Below are positions 1-4,753 of a stretch of 10,937 nt of DNA, in pieces; within the stretch, counting starts at the first letter, position 1, and the number at the start of each line of letters is the position of its first letter. The notes beneath the pieces are model-generated. The model did not search any database and was not told where the DNA came from. It saw only the letters and a list, made by a program, of their open reading frames with translations. The DNA lies in the NCBI GenBank assembly GCA_009774055.1, contig VSNB01000097.1, positions 1 through 10,937 on the forward strand, in the 5' to 3' direction. A program made the position numbers and the translations under genes. Origin of the DNA: Clostridiales bacterium. GTDB lineage: Bacteria; Bacillota; Clostridia; Oscillospirales; Oscillospiraceae.

Positions 1-5
1 CCCGC

Positions 6-39
6 GGCCGGGCCCGGGTAAATTCCCCGGGGCCCGGCC
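6..39 (-). terminator. GC-rich hairpin after glgX, probable transcription terminator
   Basis: A perfect 10-bp stem pairs 6-15 (GGCCGGGCCC) with 30-39 (GGGCCCGGCC). It can extend inward with three further G-C pairs around one bulged G. It lies about 20 bp beyond the glgX stop codon, where an operon terminator is expected. No T-tract is visible on the minus strand before the window ends, so it could instead be a palindromic site or a terminator for an unseen convergent gene. Confidence 0.45.
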
Positions 40-58
40 TGTCTTTATGCGGTTTGTT

Positions 59-2188
59 TTATTCCCCCACGAACACCATGACGCTCCTGGGCCGGATGAT
101 GAATCCGCCGGTGGTGGGGATCAGCTTGCCGCTGACCCGCTCCTCCCAGGTGTCCGCCGTCAGATACCAGCAGGCAGAGGGGGGCAGCTCCGGCAGGCGG
201 ACGTACAGGTCCTCCCACCAGGCGTTGGAGGCCACATACACCGCCTTGGGCCCCACGCCCCGTTCGCCGCCGGTATAGAGGATGCCCACGAAGCGCTCAT
301 GGCCCCCGAAGCCCTCCTGGGGACCGTTGACGCCGTAAAAGCTGACGTCCGGGTGCCCCCAGCAGCCATCGCTGAGGTTGGACCGGAGGACCCGGTTCTC
401 CTTGCGCAGGCGGATCATGTGCTGGAAGAAGCGGAACATCTCCTGGTTCCTGTCCAGCAGGGTCCAGTCCAGCCAGGAGGTGATATTGTCCTGGCAGTAG
501 GCGTTGTTATTGCCGAACTGGGTGTTGCCGAACTCGTCCCCCGCCAGGAACATAGGAATCCCCCGGGAGCACATGAGCAGGGCGAAGGCGTTGCGGCACA
601 TCCGGCGGCGCAGGGCGTTGATCTCCTGGTCCTCCGTCTCTCCCTCCGCGCCGCAGTTCCAGCTGTTGTTGTCGTTGGCCCCGTCGGTGTTGTCCCAGCC
701 GTTGGCCTCGTTGTGCTTCTCGTTGTAGGAGAAGAGGTCCCACAGGGTAAAACCGTCATGGCAGGTGATGAAGTTGACGGAGGCGTCCTTCCGCCCGTGG
801 ACGTCGTACATGTCCCGGGACCCGATGAGGCGCAGGGCCGCCGCCTGGGCAAAGCCCTCGTCCCCCTTGAGATACCGGCGCATGTCGTCCCGGTACCGGC
901 CGTTCCACTCCGCCCACCGGTTCCAGGAGGGGAAGGACCCCACCTGGTAGAGTCCCCCGGCGTCCCACGCCTCGGCGATGAGCTTCACGTCCCCCAAAAT
1001 GGGGTCGAAGGCCATGGCCTGGAGCAGGGGGGGCTTGTTCATGGGGGACCCGTCCTCATTGCGCCCCAGGATGGAGGCCAGGTCAAACCGGAAGCCGTCC
1101 ACCCGGTAGGTGGTGACCCAGTAGCGCAGGCAGTTCATGATCATCTGGTGGACGATGGGGTGGTTGCAGTTGAGGGTGTTGCCGCAGCCGCTGAAATTGT
1201 AGTACTTCCCGTCGGGGGTGAGGAGGTAGTAGATGTTGTTGTCGAAGCCCTTGAAGGAGAAGAAGGGGCCCCGCTCGTTGCCCTCGGCGGTGTGGTTGAA
1301 CACCACGTCCAGATAGACCTCCATTCCCTGCCGGTGGCAGGCCAGGATCAGCTTCTTCAGCTCCGTGCCCTCCCGGTTGAACTCCGTCTCGGCGGCGTAG
1401 CTGGTGTTGGGGGAGAAAAAGCCCACCGTGCTGTAGCCCCAGTAGTTGTAGAGCTTCTGCCCGTTCACCTCCCGGTAGTCCTGCATTTCGTCGAACTCGA
1501 AAATGGGCATCAGCTCGATGGCGTTGACCCCCAGGCTCTTGAGGTAGGGCAGCTTCTCCATGAGCCCCGCGAAGGTGCCCGGATGCTTGACACCGGAGGA
1601 GGCGTCCCGGGTGAAGCCCCTTACGTGGAGCTCGTAGATGATGAGGTCCTCCATGGGAATCAGCGGCGCCGCCAGGTCCCCCCAGTCGAAGTCGTCCCGG
1701 ACCACCCGGGCCTTGTAGTGCTGGCCCCGGGGGGAGGTGTCGCCCCACCGGCTCTGGCCGGTGACGGCCTTGGCGTAAGGGTCCAGGAGGTACTTGCTCT
1801 TGTCGAAGATCTTTCCCTTTTCCGGCTCATAGGGGCCGTCCACCCGGTAGGCGTACTCGAATTCCTCGATATTCAGCTTAAAGACGATCATGGAATACAC
1901 ATTGCCGATCCGGTACCGCTTGGGGAAGGGCAGCACGGCGAAGGGTTCGATGGCCTCCCGGTGGAACAGCAGCAGCTCGATGGAGCTGGCCCCGTGGGAA
2001 TGGACCGTGAAATTCACCCCGCCAGGGATGGCGGTAGCCCCGTTGCTCTCATAGAAGCCGGGGCGCACGGCGAAGCCGTTGATATAGTCCAGGGGGGCCA
2101 GGTGGATGGTCCGGGGCAGGTTCAGCTTTTCCACCAGCAGCTCGCTGGAGCCGTCCCGGGTCTGGAGGTCGTTCTTTTCGGTTGCCAT
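59..2188 (-). CDS. glgX: Glycogen debranching enzyme GlgX (GH13 isoamylase-type)
   Basis: This 709-residue cytoplasmic enzyme is predicted to hydrolyse alpha-1,6 branch points of glycogen or limit dextrins. An N-terminal CBM48-like beta domain (about 38-150) precedes a GH13 TIM barrel. All four GH13 signature regions are visible: DVVFNHT (294-300), GFRFDLA (365-371, nucleophile D369), IAEAWD (404-409, acid/base E406) and TCHDG (475-479, stabiliser D478). AGDEFGNTQ (549-557) and NAYCQDN (562-568) are typical of the isoamylase/GlgX group, and the length is normal. The ATG at 2188 is supported by an AGGAGG site (2198-2203 on the complement) 9 nt upstream. It is the second gene of an operon, starting 18 nt after the ZIP transporter stop. 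No other glycogen genes are in view. TreX or a pullulanase are the alternatives, but GlgX/isoamylase fits best. Confidence 0.93.
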   Translation of the reverse strand: MATEKNDLQTRDGSSELLVEKLNLPRTIHLAPLDYINGFAVRPGFYESNGATAIPGGVNFTVHSHGASSIELLLFHREAIEPFAVLPFPKRYRIGNVYSMIVFKLNIEEFEYAYRVDGPYEPEKGKIFDKSKYLLDPYAKAVTGQSRWGDTSPRGQHYKARVVRDDFDWGDLAAPLIPMEDLIIYELHVRGFTRDASSGVKHPGTFAGLMEKLPYLKSLGVNAIELMPIFEFDEMQDYREVNGQKLYNYWGYSTVGFFSPNTSYAAETEFNREGTELKKLILACHRQGMEVYLDVVFNHTAEGNERGPFFSFKGFDNNIYYLLTPDGKYYNFSGCGNTLNCNHPIVHQMIMNCLRYWVTTYRVDGFRFDLASILGRNEDGSPMNKPPLLQAMAFDPILGDVKLIAEAWDAGGLYQVGSFPSWNRWAEWNGRYRDDMRRYLKGDEGFAQAAALRLIGSRDMYDVHGRKDASVNFITCHDGFTLWDLFSYNEKHNEANGWDNTDGANDNNSWNCGAEGETEDQEINALRRRMCRNAFALLMCSRGIPMFLAGDEFGNTQFGNNNAYCQDNITSWLDWTLLDRNQEMFRFFQHMIRLRKENRVLRSNLSDGCWGHPDVSFYGVNGPQEGFGGHERFVGILYTGGERGVGPKAVYVASNAWWEDLYVRLPELPPSACWYLTADTWEERVSGKLIPTTGGFIIRPRSVMVFVGE

Positions 2189-2206
2189 AGGGTAGTTCCT
2201 CCTGTC

Positions 2207-3064
2207 TTAATGGATATGGGCAAAGATCAGCGCCATGCCCAGCAGCATCCCCAGCATGGTGGACAGGCCGGACAGGCGGTGCTGCCAGAGGCGCTCCCCC
2301 TCCGGCAGCAGCTCGCCGAAGACGACGTACAGCATCGCGCCTGCGGCGAAGCTGAGGGAAACCGCCAGCAGCAGGGGATTCATGGTCCCCACGCCGTAGC
2401 CCAGCAGCGCGCCCAGGATCACGGGCAGTCCGCTGAGGGCGGCCACGGCCACGGCCCAGCCGGGCTTGGAGCCCCCCGCCAGCAGGGGGGCGGCGATGCT
2501 CATGCCCTCGGGGATGTTGTGCAGGCCGATGATCAGGGCGGCCAGCGCGCCGCCGTCCCGGGCCGCGCCGGCGAAGGTGGCTCCGATGGCCATGCCTACG
2601 GGCATGTTGTGGAGGGCCACCGCCGCAGCCAGCACCAGCCCCGCCGTGTGGAGTGTGTGGTGGCCGCAGGCGCATAGCTCGCCGTTGTCCGCCCCCAGGC
2701 GGGCGGCGCGGGCTTCCCCACGGCTATGGCTGTCATGGTCATGGCCGTGGTGATCCTCGTGGTCGTGTCCGCCGTGGCTGTGGGTGTGGTGGGCCCGCTT
2801 GTCGATCCAGCAGTTGAGCAGATAGGTGCACAGGAACCCGATCATAATCCAGCACATCGCCGGAAGAACGCCGGACGCCTCCACCGCGTCGGCCGCCAGG
2901 TCGAAGCACACCACGCTGAGCATCACCCCCGCAGTGAAGCGCAGCAGGAGGCTCGCCATCCGGTCCGACGGGCTGTGGACCATAGCGGCCAGCCCGCCGC
3001 CCAGGGCCAGCCCTCCCGCGCCGGTGACGGCGGTGATGAGAAAAATTGTCAGGTAAATGTTCAT
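2207..3064 (-). CDS. ZIP-family divalent metal transporter
   Basis: This 285-residue membrane protein of the ZIP (ZRT/IRT-like) family probably imports zinc or another divalent metal. About eight hydrophobic helices are visible. A His/Asp-rich cytoplasmic loop (92-113, core HTHSHGGHDHEDHHGHDHD) between helices 3 and 4 is the usual metal-sensing or metal-binding loop. The two signature helices carry ALHNMPVGMAIG (150-161) and GLHNIPEGMSIA (180-191), whose H, N, P and E residues form the binuclear metal site in ZIP structures. ELLPE (251-255) is also typical of the ZupT/GufA branch. The ATG at 3064 has a GGGAG ribosome binding site 8 nt upstream. It is first in an operon with glgX. The metal specificity cannot be read from the sequence, and a zinc-uptake repressor site was not recognised. 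Confidence 0.92.
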   Translation of the reverse strand: MNIYLTIFLITAVTGAGGLALGGGLAAMVHSPSDRMASLLLRFTAGVMLSVVCFDLAADAVEASGVLPAMCWIMIGFLCTYLLNCWIDKRAHHTHSHGGHDHEDHHGHDHDSHSRGEARAARLGADNGELCACGHHTLHTAGLVLAAAVALHNMPVGMAIGATFAGAARDGGALAALIIGLHNIPEGMSIAAPLLAGGSKPGWAVAVAALSGLPVILGALLGYGVGTMNPLLLAVSLSFAAGAMLYVVFGELLPEGERLWQHRLSGLSTMLGMLLGMALIFAHIH

Positions 3065-3098
3065 TAAGAAAGCTCCCTATGTTGGATTGCGCCCTAAT

Positions 3099-3127
3099 AG
3101 TATAACAGATATGGAGGAAAAAGGCAA
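3099..3127 (-). promoter_or_regulatory. Sigma-A-type promoter of the ZIP-glgX operon
   Basis: On the minus strand, TTGCCT (complement of 3122-3127) is followed by a 17-bp spacer and TATACT (complement of 3099-3104). Transcription would begin near 3092, giving a ~28-nt leader before the ZIP start codon. The match is 4/6 at -35 and 5/6 at -10. Confidence 0.72.
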
Positions 3128-3237
3128 ATCGGATTTTGACGTCCCGCGGATTCCGGTCCGAATAAAGGTTTTCCACGTTCCCACGGGACCCGTTCTGTGT
3201 CACAATAGGGGGCATCAGCATAAAAGGGGGACTAGTC

Positions 3238-4071
3238 ATGAAACTTTCGGAGCAGGACGTCAGCGCCTTCGCCGCCTATCTGCGCGGCGAGGAGAAGAGC
3301 CCGGCCACCGTGGAAAAATACCGCCGGGAGGCGGCGGGATTCGTCCGGTGGCTGGCGGGCCGGGAGCTCTCCCGGGAGCTGGGACGGGCGTATAAGGACC
3401 TGCTGTCCCAGGGCCGCTCTCCCGCCGGGGTCAACGGGGCCCTGGCGGCCCTCAACCGGCTGTTCGCCTTCCTGGGCCTGCCGGAGTACCGGCTGAGGGC
3501 GGTCAAAACCCAGAGGCGGATCTTCCGCGACGAGGCCAGGGAGCTGAACGAGGAGGAGTACCGCCGCCTGCTCTCGGCAGCAGGCGCGCGGAAAAACGAG
3601 CGGCTGCGCCTGGCGATGGAGGCCATCTGCTCCGCCGGTATCCGGGTGGGCGAGCTGCGGTATTTCACCGTGGAGGCGGCGCGGCTGGGCCGGGCGGAGG
3701 TGACGTGCAAGGGGAAGAGCCGGACAGTTTTCCTCCCGGCGAAGCTGCAGAGGTCGCTGCTGCGCTACGCGAAGGCGCAGCGGATCACCGCCGGCCCCAT
3801 CTTCGTCACCCGCTCCGGCCGGCCGCTGGACCGCAGCAACATCTGGCGGGACATGAAATCTCTCTGCCGGGAGGCGGGGGTGGCGGAGGAGAAGGTGTTT
3901 CCCCACAACCTGCGGCACCTTTTCGCCCGGGCGTACTACCGTCTGGAGCGGGACATCGTGCGTCTGGCGGACATTCTGGGCCACGCCAGCGTGAACACCA
4001 CCCGGATTTACACCATGGAGTCGGGATACGTTCACCGCAGGCAGCTGGAGCGGATGCGCCTGGTGATATAG
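3238..4071 (+). CDS. Tyrosine recombinase (XerC/D-like), candidate DNA invertase
   Basis: This 277-residue phage-integrase-family recombinase has an N-terminal SAM-like core-binding domain (about 5-82) and a catalytic domain (about 103-270). The catalytic residues can all be placed: R136 in GIRVGEL, K158/K160 in CKGKSR, H223 and R226 in HNLRH, H249 in LGHAS and nucleophile Y258 in TRIYT. The length is that of a simple Xer-like enzyme without an arm-binding domain. The ATG at 3238 has a GGGGG ribosome binding site 7 nt upstream. A weak promoter candidate is TTCCCA-17 bp-CACAAT (3178-3206). The stop codon lies only 31 bp from a pair of inverted 24-bp sites flanking a promoter, so its likely role is inverting that segment, as RecV-type recombinases do for Clostridioides difficile switches. 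No prophage or conjugation genes accompany it. Family assignment is firm; the inversion role is inferred from context. Confidence 0.93.
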   Translation: MKLSEQDVSAFAAYLRGEEKSPATVEKYRREAAGFVRWLAGRELSRELGRAYKDLLSQGRSPAGVNGALAALNRLFAFLGLPEYRLRAVKTQRRIFRDEARELNEEEYRRLLSAAGARKNERLRLAMEAICSAGIRVGELRYFTVEAARLGRAEVTCKGKSRTVFLPAKLQRSLLRYAKAQRITAGPIFVTRSGRPLDRSNIWRDMKSLCREAGVAEEKVFPHNLRHLFARAYYRLERDIVRLADILGHASVNTTRIYTMESGYVHRRQLERMRLVI

Positions 4072-4102
4072 GAACCTGTATTCACAGCCGGAACAGCAAA
4101 AA

Positions 4103-4126
4103 ACCACGGAATATTCCTTCCGTGGT
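4103..4126 (+). repeat. Left inverted repeat / recombination site (IRL)
   Basis: Arms ACCACGGAA (4103-4111) and TTCCGTGGT (4118-4126) are perfect inverted half-sites around a 6-bp core, TATTCC (4112-4117). This matches the architecture of Xer/dif-type crossover sites: two recombinase-binding arms with an asymmetric central region. The site recurs in opposite orientation at 4334-4357 with 23 of 24 bases identical, including a perfect 22-bp stretch (4106-4127 against 4333-4354). Confidence 0.88.
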
Positions 4127-4140
4127 AATCGGGAAACCAG

Positions 4141-4192
4141 GGGGAGGTATGTGCGCTCCCCTGCCTGACGGACAGGCTGAAAAAGAGCGCAC
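4141..4192. repeat. Nested hairpins inside the invertible segment
   Basis: GTGCGCTC (4151-4158) pairs perfectly with GAGCGCAC (4185-4192). Within it, GCCTG (4163-4167) pairs with CAGGC (4173-4177) around ACGGA. A competing pairing is GGGGAG (4141-4146) with CTCCCC (4156-4161). On the minus strand a short GCGC-TAGT-GCGC stem (4187-4198) is followed by C and five T (4180-4185), resembling a weak terminator that would face the adhesin gene after inversion. The pairings are visible; the roles are guesses. Confidence 0.5.
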
Positions 4193-4199
4193 TAGCGCC

Positions 4200-4229
4200 C
4201 GCCGGCAAAAATTTTTCTTTTTGCCGGCG
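4200..4229. repeat. 12-bp perfect palindrome with A/T-rich centre
   Basis: CGCCGGCAAAAA (4200-4211) pairs with TTTTTGCCGGCG (4218-4229) around the loop TTTTTC. It sits between the left repeat and the promoter inside the invertible segment. It has no T-tract beyond the stem, so it is not a classical terminator in either orientation. It could be a protein-binding site, an insulator, or a poor terminator in which the internal T-run acts. Confidence 0.6.
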
Positions 4230-4259
4230 TTATCGTCATGCAAAAACAGAATTGTCCCC

Positions 4260-4288
4260 TTGAAATATCCAGATAATGGTGGTAGAAT
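4260..4288 (+). promoter_or_regulatory. Strong extended -10 promoter driving the riboswitch-adhesin transcript
   Basis: TTGAAA (4260-4265) is followed by a 17-bp spacer and TAGAAT (4283-4288). TGG directly before the -10 (4280-4282) supplies an extended -10 TG. Each hexamer matches sigma-A consensus at 5 of 6 positions. The start site would be near 4295, inside the invertible segment. The transcript would run through the right repeat and two c-di-GMP aptamers, with a leader of about 460 nt before the adhesin ATG. Confidence 0.82.
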
Positions 4289-4333
4289 ACATATGGCAAA
4301 GATGGAATTTGCCGAATTAACCGATAACGCGCT

Positions 4334-4357
4334 ACCACGGAAGGAATATTCCGTTGT
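4334..4357 (-). repeat. Right inverted repeat / recombination site (IRR)
   Basis: ACCACGGAA (4334-4342), core GGAATA (4343-4348) and TTCCGTTGT (4349-4357) form the reverse complement of the left site with a single mismatch, in the outer arm (T4355). The asymmetric core lies in opposite orientation to the left copy, so recombination between the two would invert rather than delete the intervening DNA. Confidence 0.88.
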
Positions 4358-4439
4358 ATGTCCTTCCGCTCCCGCCACTGCGCGGGGGCGGATTGACATA
4401 AATGTCTGTGTGGGGAAACCTGGATAAAGGGGGAGTTTT

Positions 4440-4637
4440 ATGAAAAGATGTTGCCCGCCTGTCATGCCCCTGCCGGCGGCAGGGAAACGGTGCGTCCGCG
4501 CAACGAAGGAAGCTTATCACAATTTGGCAAACCGCGGGAAACCGCGGGACTGCAAAGCTATGGGAACTAAGGTATCGTTTTGTTACTCTGATGCGCAAAA
4601 ACGGTGCTATGTTAGCCCGGCTGCTGGACAACTTTAG
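4440..4637 (+). CDS. Possible 65-residue leader ORF overlapping riboswitch 1
   Basis: An ATG at 4440 follows a strong AAAGGGGGAG ribosome binding site (4426-4435). The frame runs 65 codons to TAG at 4635-4637 and begins MKRCCPPVMPLPAAG. It reads straight through the first c-di-GMP aptamer and stops at the first bases of the second. Its composition (Cys, Pro, Arg and Lys rich) resembles no family I know. A 7-bp hairpin, CCCTGCC/GGCAGGG (4468-4484), lies early in the frame. Translation here would disturb folding of aptamer 1, so this may be a regulatory leader peptide or simply a chance frame behind a purine-rich stretch. The ribosome binding site is real to the eye; coding is doubtful. Confidence 0.28.
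   Translation: MKRCCPPVMPLPAAGKRCVRATKEAYHNLANRGKPRDCKAMGTKVSFCYSDAQKRCYVSPAAGQL
4521..4626 (+). promoter_or_regulatory. Cyclic-di-GMP-I (GEMM-I) riboswitch aptamer 1 of a tandem pair
   Basis: The conserved elements of the GEMM-I RNA appear in order. GGCAAACC (4526-4533) leads into a perfect CCGCGG-GAAA-CCGCGG tetraloop stem (4532-4547). Next come GACTGCAAAGC (4548-4558), the second-stem strand TATGGGAACTAAGG (4559-4572), a variable arm, and TATGTTAGCCCGGCTGC (4608-4624). Aligned by eye to the Vibrio Vc2 aptamer, the ligand-contacting positions are kept: G20 is G4527, A47 is A4555 and C92 is C4624. G at position 20 favours c-di-GMP over the 3',3'-cGAMP-sensing variants, which carry A. No terminator separates it from aptamer 2. 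Confidence 0.85.
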
Positions 4638-4712
4638 CAACCCGTCCGAAAGGGCGGCACGCAAAGCCAGGGGCCTACGGCGCAGTGCGCTATGGCAGCC
4701 CAGCCGCCGGAT
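4632..4712 (+). promoter_or_regulatory. Cyclic-di-GMP-I (GEMM-I) riboswitch aptamer 2 of a tandem pair
   Basis: AGCAACC (4636-4642) leads into CCGTCC-GAAA-GGGCGG (4642-4657), a stem closed by the GNRA tetraloop characteristic of this class. It is followed by CACGCAAAGCCAGGGGCCTA (4658-4677), a GCGC-AGT-GCGC arm (4680-4690) and ATGGCAGCCCAGCCGCC (4692-4708). By-eye equivalents of Vc2 ligand contacts are G4637 (G20), A4664 (A47) and C4707 (C92). It begins a few bases after aptamer 1 and ends about 42 nt before the adhesin ATG. No intrinsic terminator lies between it and the ribosome binding site, so control of translation initiation is more likely than attenuation. Ligand polarity is unknown. 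Confidence 0.88.
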
Positions 4713-4753
4713 ACTTTGCATCCGTAAAATGCAGCAAAGAAAGGATTGAAGCA

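Larger units (their letters stand above)
4103..4357. other. Probable invertible promoter segment (inverton), shown in ON orientation
   Basis: About 207 bp (4127-4333) lie between two inverted 24-bp recombination sites, immediately after a tyrosine recombinase gene. Inside is a strong promoter (4260-4288) facing the downstream surface-protein gene. Flipping the segment would turn that promoter towards the recombinase 3' end and leave the surface gene without it. The layout and size resemble the known C. difficile cwpV and flagellar switches (repeats of about 21 bp, segments of about 150-200 bp). Inversion itself is inferred; only one orientation is present in this sequence. Confidence 0.82.

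Noticed and set aside
47..2677. 876-codon open frame on the plus strand over glgX and the ZIP gene
   Set aside because: Antisense to two clearly recognisable genes. Its His/Pro/Gly/Val-rich translation matches no family and the length comes from high third-position GC.
4149..4427. 93-codon frame through the invertible segment
   Set aside because: The purine-rich stretch is only 1-2 nt before its ATG, the frame crosses both the promoter and the right recombination site, and the product resembles nothing known.
4393..4427. TTGACA at 4393-4398 as a second promoter outside the inverton
   Set aside because: No -10-like hexamer occurs at 16-19 bp spacing; the nearest candidate is over 20 bp away.
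4619..4700. GGCTGC of aptamer 1 (4619-4624) complementary to GCAGCC of aptamer 2 (4695-4700), suggesting cross-talk
   Set aside because: Both strings are parts of the conserved motif, which is partly self-complementary, so the match is expected by chance.
4685..4753. Upstream in-frame ATG for the adhesin (23 extra residues)
   Set aside because: It lies inside aptamer 2 with no ribosome binding site, and would bury the signal peptide.
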